DNA of 22,451 nt from JBQTKD01 sp052389435 (lineage in GTDB: Bacteria; Actinomycetota; Actinomycetes; Sporichthyales; Sporichthyaceae), in contig JBQTIB010000189.1 in assembly GCA_052389435.1 (NCBI GenBank), positions 1-22,451 on the forward strand, given 5' to 3'. The translations under genes and the position numbers were made by a program. Numbering within the stretch: position 1 is the first letter of the stretch; the number at the start of each line of letters is the position of its first letter. The notes beneath the pieces are model-generated. The model ran no database searches. It saw only the letters and a list, made by a program, of their open reading frames with translations, and was not told where the DNA came from. Shown here piece by piece: positions 14,019 through 22,451 of this stretch.

Positions 14019-14138
14019 ATGGCGAGCAAACAGATCCAGATCGACCGCAAGGCGCTGGCGTCGAAGTCTGCCGTCCAGAGCCGCCGGAACGTCGAGACCG
14101 ACCTGCGCACTCCGTCCGGCAAGAAGCTCCCGTACTGA
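14019..14138 (+). CDS. 39-aa basic small protein, function unknown
   Basis: A short reading frame encoding 39 residues, starting MASKQIQIDRKALASKSAVQ and ending in RTPSGKKLPY. I do not recognise a family, and it is not L34, L35 or L36. What makes it credible is a perfect AGGAGG (14008-14013) five bases before the ATG, a composition rich in K, R, S and Q rather than out-of-frame-like Pro/Arg, and placement in an otherwise empty 413-nt gap between divergently and convergently placed genes. It is basic and hydrophilic, with no membrane segment or cysteines. The frame is open for over 100 codons upstream, but only the segment after the ribosome binding site looks coding. Cytoplasmic nucleic-acid or ribosome binding would be a guess. 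Confidence 0.6.
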   Translation: MASKQIQIDRKALASKSAVQSRRNVETDLRTPSGKKLPY

Positions 14139-14189
14139 GTCGTGGCGCGCGCGTCACGCTCGTTACGCGGGCCGCTTCTGCACCCTTGC

Positions 14190-14207
14190 GCGCTCGCGCG
14201 CGAGCGC
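14190..14207. terminator. perfect palindrome between convergent genes
   Basis: An 18-nt perfect GC-rich palindrome (7-bp stem, CGCG loop) lies 51 nt after the small-protein stop and 1 nt after the end of the NAD(P)HX repair gene. It can act from both directions, but it lacks a T-tract. Confidence 0.4.
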
Positions 14208-14208
14208 T

Positions 14209-15651
14209 CTAGCCCGCCGGGATCTCCCAGGCTTCGGGCACGTGAGCCGCGATGTCGCCCGCCGTGACCGGCCGACCGAGGTCCGAGGCCTTCTGAGCCG
14301 CGAGACCGTGCACGTGCGCCGCGAGCGCCCCGGCCCGTCCCATGGGGAGGCCCGCCGCGAGCAGGGCCCCCGCCACGCCGGACAGGACGTCGCCGCTGCC
14401 CGCCGTGGCCGACCAGGCGGAGCCGGTCGAATTCGCCCACGCCTCCGTGCCGCCGGGTCCCACGACGACCGTCGTCGAGCCTTTGAGCAGCACGTGCACG
14501 CCGAATCTCTCGGCCGCCTGCCGCGCGTGCGCCAGCCGCGACGCCTCCACGGAGGCCCGGTCCGTGCCGAGCAGGCGCGCCAACTCCCCCGCGTGCGGGG
14601 TGAACAGCGTCGGCGCCCTTCGCTCGGGAAACCCGTTGTGCGCGAGCAGCGTCAGCCCGTCGGCGTCGACGAGAACGGGAACGTCGCTGCTCAGAACGTC
14701 GCGCAACAGCACGTCGGCTGCCTCGTCCGTGCCCATCCCCGGCCCGACGACCCACGCCTGCACGCGTCCGGCCTGCGTCGGGCGCCCCTCGGACACGACG
14801 ACCTCGGGCGCGCCGGCCAGCACCGCGCGGCCGATCTCGGGCGCTCCGACGAATCGGATCATCCCCGCGCCGGCCCCCTGCGCTCCGGCCACCGTCAGCG
14901 CGGCCGCGCCCGGGTAGCCGGCGGATCCCGCGACGATTCCGAGCACGCCGCGGCTGTACTTGTCGTCGGCGGGCCCCGGACGTGGCAGGAACCACTCGAG
15001 GTCGGCGGTCTGCAGGCTGCGAACGACGGGCTCCGGCAGGTACGGCTCGAGCCCGATGTCCACGCAGGTCGTGGCGCCGGCCAGCCGAGCGCCGGGATCG
15101 ACCAGCAGCCCGATGCGCCACGTCCCGAAGGTGACGGTGACGTCGGCGTGCACGAACGCGCCGGGCGTGCGGCCGGTGTCTGCGTCGACTCCGCTGGGCA
15201 GGTCGACGGCCACGACGAGCCCGCCGCCGATCTCGGCACGCTCGACCAGGGCGGCCGCCTCTGGCCGCAGTCCACCGGTGGCGCCGATCCCGACGATGCC
15301 GTCGAGGACCAGGAAGGCCCGGTCCAGCACGGCCGGGTCGGCGGTGACTCGACCTCCCGCCTGGCGAAACGCGGTGAGGCCCGCCGCATGCGCGCGATCG
15401 GGGTCGAGCAGGATCGCGTGGACTCCGGCGCCGCGCCGGGCGAGGTGCGCGCCCGCAAACAGGGCGTCGCCGCCGTTGTCCCCGCTGCCGACCAGCAGCA
15501 CGACCGGCGAGCCGTAGATCCGTCCGAGCATCGACTGGCAGATCCGCGCGAGACCCGTCGCGGCCCGGTCCATGAGCGTGCCCGGCGGCAGGTCCGCGGC
15601 GGCCGCCGCCTCTGCCGCCCGAATCTGCGCGACGGTGTGCGCAGACCTCAC
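14209..15651 (-). CDS. nnrD: bifunctional NAD(P)H-hydrate epimerase / ADP-dependent NAD(P)H-hydrate dehydratase
   Basis: A 480-residue fusion that repairs hydrated NADH and NADPH. The N-terminal epimerase (YjeF_N/NnrE, about residues 1-205) contains LLVGSGDNGGDALFAG (52-67) and VAVDLPSGVDADTG. The C-terminal dehydratase (NnrD, about 225-480) contains DDKYSRGVLGIVAGS, GPGMGTDEAAD, DADGLTLLA, FTPHAGELARLL and the nucleotide-site ATAGSGDVLSG; the family usually has GTGD here. GTG at 15649-15651 overlaps the acpS stop (GTGA), so the two are one operon. In some annotations the gene is named nnr. Length is usual for the fused form. Confidence 0.95.
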   Translation of the reverse strand: MRSAHTVAQIRAAEAAAAADLPPGTLMDRAATGLARICQSMLGRIYGSPVVLLVGSGDNGGDALFAGAHLARRGAGVHAILLDPDRAHAAGLTAFRQAGGRVTADPAVLDRAFLVLDGIVGIGATGGLRPEAAALVERAEIGGGLVVAVDLPSGVDADTGRTPGAFVHADVTVTFGTWRIGLLVDPGARLAGATTCVDIGLEPYLPEPVVRSLQTADLEWFLPRPGPADDKYSRGVLGIVAGSAGYPGAAALTVAGAQGAGAGMIRFVGAPEIGRAVLAGAPEVVVSEGRPTQAGRVQAWVVGPGMGTDEAADVLLRDVLSSDVPVLVDADGLTLLAHNGFPERRAPTLFTPHAGELARLLGTDRASVEASRLAHARQAAERFGVHVLLKGSTTVVVGPGGTEAWANSTGSAWSATAGSGDVLSGVAGALLAAGLPMGRAGALAAHVHGLAAQKASDLGRPVTAGDIAAHVPEAWEIPAG

Positions 15652-16043
15652 GTCTCGCCCCGCGGGAGCACGTCCTCCACGAACGGCGCGCCCACTCCCT
15701 CGGCGATCACGAACGCCGAGGCGATCCCCGCGTCGTGGGACAGCGACACGTGCCAGTTGGAGATCCCCAACAGCCTGGCGCGGGCCGCGACGGTACCCCG
15801 CACGCTGAGCCACGGCCGTCCGGCGCCGTCGGTGACGACCTCGGCGTCCTGCCAGCTGAGATTGCCCGGGGCGCCGAGCGCCTTGGCGAGCGCTTCCTTG
15901 GCGGCGAACCGCGCAGCGAGCGACGCGGGCCGCTTGGCCCGCTCGGCCGGAGTGAACAGCCGCTCCACGAGCCCGGGCGTGCGCTCGATGGCGGCGGTGA
16001 AACGCTCGATGTCGCAGACGTCGATCCCGACTCCCACGATCAC
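15648..16043 (-). CDS. acpS: holo-[acyl-carrier-protein] synthase
   Basis: A 131-residue 4'-phosphopantetheinyl transferase that activates acyl carrier protein for fatty-acid synthesis using CoA. The Mg2+ and CoA motifs are IVGVGIDVCDIERF (D8) and ARFAAKEALAKALG (E50), with the WHVSLSHD motif near residue 97. The GTG start is at 16041-16043. There is no Shine-Dalgarno sequence, but TAGGCT lies six bases upstream, suggesting a leaderless transcript. It is followed by the NAD(P)HX repair gene with a 4-nt overlap. A large palindromic element separates it from glmS. Confidence 0.95.
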   Translation of the reverse strand: MIVGVGIDVCDIERFTAAIERTPGLVERLFTPAERAKRPASLAARFAAKEALAKALGAPGNLSWQDAEVVTDGAGRPWLSVRGTVAARARLLGISNWHVSLSHDAGIASAFVIAEGVGAPFVEDVLPRGET

Positions 16044-16049
16044 AGCGGG

Positions 16050-16055
16050 AGCCTA
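16050..16055 (-). promoter_or_regulatory. candidate leaderless -10 box of acpS
   Basis: TAGGCT on the minus strand is followed by six bases and the GTG start. That is the spacing of a leaderless actinobacterial transcript. No good -35 box is seen at 17 bp. Confidence 0.4.
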
Positions 16056-16057
16056 GC

Positions 16058-16158
16058 GTCAAGTGCCATCGCACACGTCATCCGAGATGGCTCCACAAAA
16101 CGGGACAAATCGCCCGTTCCAACAGCCATTGAGGATGACGTGTGCCATTGGCTCTTGA

Positions 16159-16159
<1 letters not shown>
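16058..16159. repeat. nested palindromic element (~102 bp) between acpS and glmS
   Basis: The outer arms 16058-16083 and 16133-16159 are inverted repeats. Thirteen bases are perfect (GCACACGTCATCC at 16071-16083 and its complement at 16133-16145), and the match continues imperfectly to the tips GTCAAG and CTTGAC. Inside lie ATGGCT/AGCCAT (16087-16092, 16124-16129) and AACGGG/CCCGTT (16099-16104, 16113-16118). On the minus strand the innermost hairpin is followed by TTTTG, so it could also terminate glmS. The right arm ends at the glmS stop codon. Confidence 0.7.
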
Positions 16160-18012
<1,853 letters not shown>

Positions 18013-18019
18013 GGTGATC

Positions 18020-18025
18020 AGGATA
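18020..18025 (-). promoter_or_regulatory. candidate leaderless -10 box of glmS
   Basis: TATCCT on the minus strand is followed by GATCACC and then the ATG, which would place the transcript start at the A of ATG. A weak -35 box (TTTAGC) lies 17 bp upstream. I see no glmS ribozyme-like sequence, but I could not fold the leader. Confidence 0.45.
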
Positions 18026-18122
18026 GGAGCGCAGCCAGACCCGCTAAAGCCAAACGCGCCATCAGCGGGATCGTCCGCTCGATCTTGGTCGTTTTGACCC
18101 GTTCGGGCGAGGGAGGAAAGCC

Positions 18123-19466
18123 CTAAAGCGACAGGTGGGTGCGAACGACGTCGGCGAGACGGTCCGCGATCTCGTGGGCCTGCACCGCCGAGGCCGCCTC
18201 CACCATCACCCGGACGACCGGTTCGGTACCGCTCGGACGCAGCAGCACCCGGCCCGAGGTTCCCAGCTCGGTCTCGGCGGCGGCGACGGCGGCGGCGAGC
18301 GCGGCGTTGCCGTCGACGCCGGCGCGGTTGACGCCCTTGACGTTCACGAGAACCTGCGGCAGGCGCGTCATCACTCCGGCGAGATCGGCCAGCGAGGTGC
18401 CGGTCCGGGCCACCCGCGCGAGCAGGTGCAGGCCGGTCAGCAGGCCGTCGCCGGTGGTGGCGTGCTCCTGCATGATCAGGTGGCCCGACTGCTCGCCGCC
18501 GAGCGCGTAGCCTCCGGCGCGCATCGCCTCGAGCACGTAGCGGTCCCCCACACCGGTCTCCACGACCTTGATGCCCGCCTCGTGCAGGGCCAGTTTCAGC
18601 CCCAGGTTGCTCATGACGGTGACCACGACGGTGTCGTCGACGAGCTTGCCCGCCTCCCGCATCGCCAGCGCAAGGACGGCGATGATCTGGTCGCCGTCGA
18701 TCATCTCTCCGTGCGCGTCCACGGCCAGGCAGCGGTCGGCGTCGCCGTCGAAGGCCAACCCGACGTCCGCGACGTGCTCCCGCACGGCGTGCGCGAGCGC
18801 CTCCATGTGGGTGGAGCCGCACCGGTCGTTGATGTTCAGCCCGTCGGGCGAGGCGGACAGGACGATGACCTCGGCCCCCGCACCGCGCAGCAGCGTCGGA
18901 GCGATCCCGGCTGCGGCGCCGTTGGCGCAGTCGATCACGACCCGCAGGCCCCGCAGCCGGTTCGGGACGGTGGTCAGCAGGAAGTCCAGGTACCGGCGGC
19001 CGGCGTCGTGGTCGTCGGTGACCCGGCCGACGTCGGCGCCGGTCGGCTTCTCGGCCGGAATGTCGAGGATCGCCTCGATCTCGTCCTCGACGTCGTCGGG
19101 GAGCTTGTGCCCGCCGCGGCCGAAGAACTTGATGCCGTTGTCCGGCGCGGGGTTGTGCGAGGCGGAGAGCATGACGCCGAGGTCGGCCTCGAACTCGGCC
19201 GTCAGGAAGGCGACGGCGGGCGTCGGCAGCACGCCGACCCGGACGACGTCCACGCCGGAGCCGGCGAGACCGGCGACCACGGCCGCCTCGAGAAACTCAC
19301 CCGACGCGCGGGGGTCGCGGCCGACCACGGCCACCGGGCGGCCGGGCGAGGTGCGATGCCGCGCGAGCACCCGCCCCGCTCCCGCGGCGAGCTTGAGCGA
19401 AAGCTCCGCCGTCAGATCGCGGTTGGCCAGACCTCGTACCCCGTCGGTCCCGAACAGACGCGCCAC
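18123..19466 (-). CDS. glmM: phosphoglucosamine mutase
   Basis: A 447-residue enzyme that converts glucosamine-6-phosphate to glucosamine-1-phosphate, the step after GlmS. It begins VARLFGTDGVRG. The phosphoserine loop is SASHNP with S103, the metal loop DGDADR is at 240-245, GGEQSGH is the sugar loop, and RPSGTEP near residue 415 is the phosphate loop. Length is normal. GTG at 19464-19466 follows a GGAGG ribosome binding site seven bases away. The longer open frame upstream contains an unrelated stretch. It lies downstream of the rpsI terminator, so it probably has its own promoter, which I could not locate. Confidence 0.97.
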   Translation of the reverse strand: MARLFGTDGVRGLANRDLTAELSLKLAAGAGRVLARHRTSPGRPVAVVGRDPRASGEFLEAAVVAGLAGSGVDVVRVGVLPTPAVAFLTAEFEADLGVMLSASHNPAPDNGIKFFGRGGHKLPDDVEDEIEAILDIPAEKPTGADVGRVTDDHDAGRRYLDFLLTTVPNRLRGLRVVIDCANGAAAGIAPTLLRGAGAEVIVLSASPDGLNINDRCGSTHMEALAHAVREHVADVGLAFDGDADRCLAVDAHGEMIDGDQIIAVLALAMREAGKLVDDTVVVTVMSNLGLKLALHEAGIKVVETGVGDRYVLEAMRAGGYALGGEQSGHLIMQEHATTGDGLLTGLHLLARVARTGTSLADLAGVMTRLPQVLVNVKGVNRAGVDGNAALAAAVAAAETELGTSGRVLLRPSGTEPVVRVMVEAASAVQAHEIADRLADVVRTHLSL

Positions 19467-19581
19467 GACGCAACCTCCACAGCTCCTCGACCCCGAACCC
19501 CCCGCGGGTCCATCGGCCATGATTCCGCAGCGAAGCCTCACCGGCACGCCGGGTGCGCAAACGCGCCCGCCGCCATCCGGG

Positions 19582-19618
19582 AAAAACGCGAACGCCCGGA
19601 CCCAACGGGATCCGGGCG
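19582..19618 (-). terminator. rho-independent terminator of rplM-rpsI
   Basis: On the minus strand an 8-bp perfect stem (19611-19618 with 19593-19600), extended inside by about 3 bp, begins 15 nt after the rpsI stop. It is followed by TTCGCG and five T residues (19582-19586). Confidence 0.8.
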
Positions 19619-19632
19619 CTCGAGGAGGTCGG

Positions 19633-20130
19633 CTAGCGCTTGGAGTACTGAGGCGCCTTGCGGGCCTTCTTCAGGCCGTACTTCTTGCGCTCGGTGGCTC
19701 GCGCGTCGCGGGTCAGGAAGCCCGCCTTCTTCAGCGTGGGACGGTTGTGCTCCTTGTCCGCCTCGTTCAGCGAACGGGCGATGCCAAGGCGCAGCGCGCC
19801 GGCCTGGCCGGAGATGCCACCGCCGTGGATGCGAGCGAAAACGTCGTAGCTGCCCTCGAGACCGAGCAGGACCAGCGGGTCCTTGACGATCTGCTGGTGC
19901 ACCTTGTTCGGGAAGTAGTCCTCGAGGGTGCGGCCGTTGAGCTTCCACACGCCGGTGCCCGGAACGATCCGGACGCGGGCGATGGCCTCCTTGCGACGGC
20001 CGACGGCAGCGCCCGGAACGATGTCCGAAACGATGGCGACGGTCGGAGCGGACTCGCTGGTCCAGGACTGCGGAGTCTCGGAGTCCTCGGTGTCGACGAC
20101 GTCCACGACGTCGGTGGTCTCGCTGGACAA
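19633..20130 (-). CDS. rpsI: 30S ribosomal protein S9 (uS9)
   Basis: A 165-residue small-subunit protein whose C-terminal tail reaches the P-site tRNA. The core starts at GRRKEAIARVRIVPGTG (about residue 40) and ends KYGLKKARKAPQYSKR, the diagnostic S9 tail. GGGISGQAGALRLGIARSL is another signature. The first 38 residues are acidic and variable (SSETTDVVDVVDTEDSE), as in other actinobacterial S9 proteins. The start appears to be TTG at 20128-20130 with GAAGGGA about ten bases upstream; a downstream in-frame GTG is possible. It is co-transcribed with rplM (73-nt gap), and a terminator follows. Confidence 0.96.
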   Translation of the reverse strand: MSSETTDVVDVVDTEDSETPQSWTSESAPTVAIVSDIVPGAAVGRRKEAIARVRIVPGTGVWKLNGRTLEDYFPNKVHQQIVKDPLVLLGLEGSYDVFARIHGGGISGQAGALRLGIARSLNEADKEHNRPTLKKAGFLTRDARATERKKYGLKKARKAPQYSKR

Positions 20131-20179
20131 GCTACTGATTCCCTTCGGTGGTTCTACGCCCGTGCGGTTCGGGGGTCGT

Positions 20180-20194
20180 TGGGGCGGAGCCCCA
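20180..20194 (-). repeat. short stem-loop between rplM and rpsI
   Basis: TGGGGC, loop of three, GCCCCA. This small hairpin lies 9 nt after the rplM stop and has no T-tract. It might modulate processing between the two ribosomal genes. Confidence 0.35.
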
Positions 20195-20203
20195 GACTGT
20201 GGG

Positions 20204-20647
20204 TTACTGCGCGACCTGGGAGATGTTGAACGGGGTCGGCTGCTGCGCCTGGTGCGGGTGCTCCGGGCCGGCGTAGACCTTGAGCTTGCGCAGCTGCGCC
20301 CGCCCGAGGGAGTTGTGCGGAAGCATCCCCTTGACCGCCTTCTCGACGGCCTTGCGCGGGCTGGTCTCCATGAGCTCGGAGTAGGACACTCCGCGGATAC
20401 CGCCGGGGAAGCCCGAGTGACGCCAGGCCTTCTTGTCGGTCAGCTTGTTGCCGCTGAGCGCAACCTTCGAGGCGTTGACGATGATGACGAAGTCGCCGGT
20501 GTCCACGTGCGGCGCGAAAACCGGCTTGTGCTTGCCACGCAGCAGTTGGGCGGTGTGGGTGGCAAGGCGCCCGAGAACGATGTCCGTGGCGTCGATGACG
20601 TGCCACGTACGGGTGATCTCGCCGGGCTTGGGGCTGTACGTGCGCAC
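20204..20647 (-). CDS. rplM: 50S ribosomal protein L13 (uL13)
   Basis: A 147-residue large-subunit assembly protein, the exact length usual in Actinobacteria. It begins VRTYSPKPGEITRTWHVIDA. It contains VLGRLATHTAQLLRGKHKP, VIIVNASKVALSGNKLTDKK, GIRGVSYSELMETSPRKAVEKAVKGMLPHN and KVYAGPEHPHQAQQP, all L13 hallmarks. GTG at 20645-20647 has AAGGCC about eight bases upstream. The open frame further upstream is unrelated sequence. It is first in the rplM-rpsI operon; the 172-nt upstream gap to truA should hold its promoter, but I found no convincing -10/-35 pair. Confidence 0.97.
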   Translation of the reverse strand: MRTYSPKPGEITRTWHVIDATDIVLGRLATHTAQLLRGKHKPVFAPHVDTGDFVIIVNASKVALSGNKLTDKKAWRHSGFPGGIRGVSYSELMETSPRKAVEKAVKGMLPHNSLGRAQLRKLKVYAGPEHPHQAQQPTPFNISQVAQ

Positions 20648-20782
20648 GTGACTGGCCTTCGTCTCGAGAGTGCTGTCTGATTCACGCGCCTCGCGCGGGG
20701 CCACCTGATGGCCTCCGCGTTCGGACTCGCGAAGCTTGGGTGCCGCGGCCGGGTGGACACGGCGCGGAGTCGGCACACGCCG

Positions 20783-20798
20783 AGACCGCACGCGGTCT
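20783..20798 (-). terminator. candidate hairpin downstream of truA
   Basis: AGACCGC and GCGGTCT form a 7-bp inverted repeat 21 nt after the truA stop, without a T-tract. It is a weak terminator candidate. Confidence 0.3.
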
Positions 20799-20819
20799 AC
20801 GACGCAGCGACAGGGCAGC

Positions 20820-21737
20820 CTATCGGGCCATCCCGTCGCCGGCAAAACCGCCCGGCGCGTCCCGCCGACGGCGGGCCTGAACCGCTCGGGCGGCGAGGTC
20901 GACGTCGGCCGGGTAGCGCACCTCCTCGAGGGTGAGGCCGTGCGGCGCAACGATCTGCACCGCCGAGTCCTTCGCCCGCGAGGCCAGCACCCTGGCGGGC
21001 CAGTCCACGGGGCGCCGCCCCTCCCCGACCGCCAGGCAGGCGCCGACCAGCGCCCGGACCATGTGGTGGCAGAAGGCGTCGGCTTGAACGTCGGCGACCA
21101 GGAGGCCGTCCGCATCGCGACCCCAGCCGAACCGAGTCAGCGTGCGGACGGTGGTGGCGCCCTCGCGGAGTTTGCAGAACGCGGCGAAATCGTGCTCGCC
21201 GGTGAGAGTTCCCGCTGCCGCGTCCATCGCGGCGACGTCCAGCCGCCGGGGGTGCCAGAGCACGTGCGACCGCCGCAACGGGTCGACACCTCCGACGGCG
21301 TCGCCCACGCGGTAGGCGTACCGCCGCCACAGCGCGGCGAAACGGGCGTCGAAGCCCGGCGCAGCCACCCGAGCCCCGCGGACGCGGACGTCTCGCGGCA
21401 GGATCCCGGCCAGCCGATGGACGAGCGCCTCGGCCGGACCGGTCGGCATCCGCCCCACGACGCCGGACCAGTTGGCCTCCGGGACGTCGACGTGCGCAAC
21501 CTGGCCGCGTGCGTGGACTCCGGCGTCGGTGCGTCCGGCAACGGTGAGATCGGCCCGTTCGGTGAGGCGCAGCACCGTGGTCAGCGCAGCCTCGAGTTCC
21601 CCCGCGACGGTGCGCTGGCCGTCCTGGCGAGCCCAGCCCGCGAAGTCGGTCCCGTCGTAGGCCACGTCCAGCCGCACGCGAACGCCCCCGCGCTCCTTGC
21701 GGAGGGCGGGGGCGTCGAGGTCTACGGACGAGGTCAC
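20820..21737 (-). CDS. truA: tRNA pseudouridine(38-40) synthase TruA
   Basis: Up to 305 residues. TruA modifies uridines 38-40 in the tRNA anticodon arm. The catalytic aspartate is D71 in AGRTDAGVHARGQVAHVD. The family start RLDVAYDGTDFAGWARQ is at about 22-38, and FDARFAALWRRYAYRV, HDFAAFCK and ADAFCHHMVRALVG are further motifs. GTG at 21735-21737 overlaps the rplQ stop (GTGA). But the first 20 residues are not conserved, and their DNA is almost entirely a terminator-like hairpin (21682-21715). GTG at 21675-21677, just before RLDVAYDG, is an alternative start giving 285 residues. The C-terminal ~40 residues are Arg/Ala-rich and variable. Confidence 0.94.
   Translation of the reverse strand: MTSSVDLDAPALRKERGGVRVRLDVAYDGTDFAGWARQDGQRTVAGELEAALTTVLRLTERADLTVAGRTDAGVHARGQVAHVDVPEANWSGVVGRMPTGPAEALVHRLAGILPRDVRVRGARVAAPGFDARFAALWRRYAYRVGDAVGGVDPLRRSHVLWHPRRLDVAAMDAAAGTLTGEHDFAAFCKLREGATTVRTLTRFGWGRDADGLLVADVQADAFCHHMVRALVGACLAVGEGRRPVDWPARVLASRAKDSAVQIVAPHGLTLEEVRYPADVDLAARAVQARRRRDAPGGFAGDGMAR
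21682..21715 (-). terminator. strong stem-loop with GCAA tetraloop after rplQ
   Basis: A 15-bp stem with one mismatch, closed by a four-base loop that reads GCAA (GNRA type) on the minus strand. It begins 18 nt after the rplQ stop, inside the apparent N-terminal codons of truA. No T-tract follows. It is probably an attenuator or processing site between rplQ and truA. Confidence 0.65.
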
Positions 21738-22198
21738 TCGGTCTCGGCGGCCTCGGTCTTGTCGGCCTTGGCAGCCTTCGACTCCTTCACGGCGCGCTTG
21801 GTGGCGCCTTCGGCCTCGCCGACCGCGGTCTGCGCCACGGTCAGGGCCTCGACGAGCTCGATCAGCGCCATGGGGGCGTTGTCGCCCTTGCGCGGGCCGA
21901 GCTTGGTGATGCGGGTGTAGCCACCGGGACGGTTGGCGAAGCGCGGGCCGATTTCGGTCATCAGCACGTGCGCGACGCTCTTGTCTCGAACGGTTCGCAT
22001 GACCTGGCGCCGGTTGTGCTGGTCGCCCTTCTTGGCCTTGGAGATCAGGCGTTCGGCGACCGGGCGGAGGCGGCGAGCCTTGGCCTCGGTGGTGGTGATC
22101 GCGCCGTGCTGGAACAGCTGGGTCGCGAGGTTGGAGAGCATCAGACGCTCGTGGGCGGCAGAGCCGCCCATCCGCGGACCCTTGGCGGGCTGAGGCAT
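21734..22198 (-). CDS. rplQ: 50S ribosomal protein L17 (bL17)
   Basis: A 154-residue large-subunit protein. The conserved core is MPQPAKGPRMGGSAAHERLM, then LSNLATQLFQHGAITTTEAKA, LRPVAERLISKAKKG and RPGGYTRITKLGPRKGDNAPM. The last ~40 residues are Ala/Lys/Glu-rich, the low-complexity tail seen in actinobacterial L17. ATG at 22196-22198 follows AAAGGGA. In most bacteria rpoA lies immediately upstream, but here at least 250 nt of stem-loop-rich, apparently non-coding DNA precedes it. truA follows with a 4-nt overlap. Confidence 0.97.
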   Translation of the reverse strand: MPQPAKGPRMGGSAAHERLMLSNLATQLFQHGAITTTEAKARRLRPVAERLISKAKKGDQHNRRQVMRTVRDKSVAHVLMTEIGPRFANRPGGYTRITKLGPRKGDNAPMALIELVEALTVAQTAVGEAEGATKRAVKESKAAKADKTEAAETE

Positions 22199-22282
22199 GT
22201 CGTGTTCCCTTTCGGAGAGGACCCGGGGACATCCCAGGTCGACCACCCCCCGCCGCTCCACGGGCCGAGACTTCGCCTCCTA

Positions 22283-22299
22283 GACCCGCTTCGCGGGTC
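22283..22299. repeat. stem-loop A upstream of rplQ
   Basis: GACCCGC, TTC, GCGGGTC. A perfect 7-bp stem in the region upstream of rplQ, about 85 nt before its start. Confidence 0.5.
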
Positions 22300-22322
22300 C
22301 AAGATCAAGCCTCTCGAGGGGT

Positions 22323-22377
22323 TGAGGTCCGAGATGGCGCGGCATCGCCCAGCGATCCCGCGCCATCGCGGTCCTCA
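22323..22377. repeat. long imperfect hairpin B upstream of rplQ
   Basis: A 55-nt inverted repeat with 23 paired positions and three mismatches around a three-base loop (22349-22351). The longest uninterrupted arm is GATGGCGCGG (22333-22342) pairing with 22358-22367. It directly abuts hairpin C. Confidence 0.65.
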
Positions 22378-22400
22378 CCGCCCGGACGAAGTCCGGGCGG
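22378..22400. terminator. hairpin C, terminator-like
   Basis: A perfect 10-bp stem (CCGCCCGGAC with GTCCGGGCGG, loop GAA). On the plus strand a CTTTT follows seven bases later; on the minus strand AAAAG precedes it. It may be a terminator for a gene just outside the window (rpoA would be expected on the minus strand), or for antisense transcription. Confidence 0.5.
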
Positions 22401-22451
22401 CACTGCTTTTCGGTTGTCGCTCTTCGTACGGGTCTTTCGGGGGGCCGTTGG
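22401..22451. other. right-edge stretch without recognisable gene
   Basis: I translated both strands' visible frames here looking for the acidic C-terminus of RpoA and did not find it. The three minus-strand frames give basic, proline-rich or short sequences that end within the window. Nothing can be assigned. Confidence 0.5.

Noticed and set aside
12632..15121. N-terminal extension of alr to 829 residues
   Set aside because: Alanine racemase begins at GTG 13795 behind a good ribosome binding site. The extension is antisense to the small-protein gene and the NAD(P)HX repair region and is low-complexity.
22199..22451. C-terminus of rpoA at the right edge
   Set aside because: None of the three minus-strand frames gives the acidic RpoA tail. 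The region is dominated by hairpins.

Overview
The window is very GC-rich and densely packed. It carries conserved actinobacterial housekeeping clusters, and GTG/TTG starts with ATGA/GTGA stop-start overlaps are common. Gene content and order (rplQ-truA-rplM-rpsI-glmM-glmS-acpS-nnrD-alr-tsaE-tsaB-rimI, then groES-groEL) point to a high-GC Actinomycetota chromosome. The GroEL N-terminus looks more like the Streptomyces-type groESL-operon chaperonin than mycobacterial GroEL1, but I cannot name a genus.

Layout, left to right. Positions 1-1037 hold groEL (cut by the window edge) and groES on the minus strand. They are driven by a recognisable promoter flanked by two CIRCE (HrcA) operators. A divergent CobW/COG0523-like GTPase gene starts 15 nt beyond the outer CIRCE. 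Positions 2097-4419 hold a tandem, translationally coupled pair of CNNM/CBS (CorC/HlyC-type) membrane proteins. Positions 4595-9302 are on the plus strand: a class I SAM-methyltransferase with a THUMP-like tail, then two tandem Tat-exported PhoD-type alkaline phosphatases, the first preceded by a probable PHO box. Positions 9288-13795 (minus) form one tight operon: alr, alpha/beta hydrolase, a 4Fe-4S uracil-DNA-glycosylase-like protein, tsaE, tsaB and rimI. tsaD, the usual next gene, is absent here. A 39-codon plus-strand gene with a very good ribosome binding site lies upstream of alr. Positions 14209-16043 (minus) are acpS and the bifunctional NAD(P)HX repair gene. Positions 16159-19466 (minus) are glmM and glmS, for UDP-GlcNAc precursor synthesis. 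Positions 19633-22198 (minus) are rplQ, truA, rplM and rpsI.

The protein content is largely ordinary, and I found no defence system, CRISPR array, phage, insertion sequence, tRNA or rRNA gene. The interesting signals are small: a double CIRCE shared by divergent genes; a CobW-like protein that seems to have lost its NKxD segment; a PHO box at phoD; a roughly 102-bp nested palindrome between acpS and glmS; a terminator-like hairpin inside the apparent start of truA; a run of stem-loops upstream of rplQ where rpoA was expected; a divergent UDG-like protein; and the 39-aa small protein. Three genes (cobW-like, acpS, glmS) show the TANNNT plus 6-7 nt plus start-codon arrangement of leaderless transcripts.
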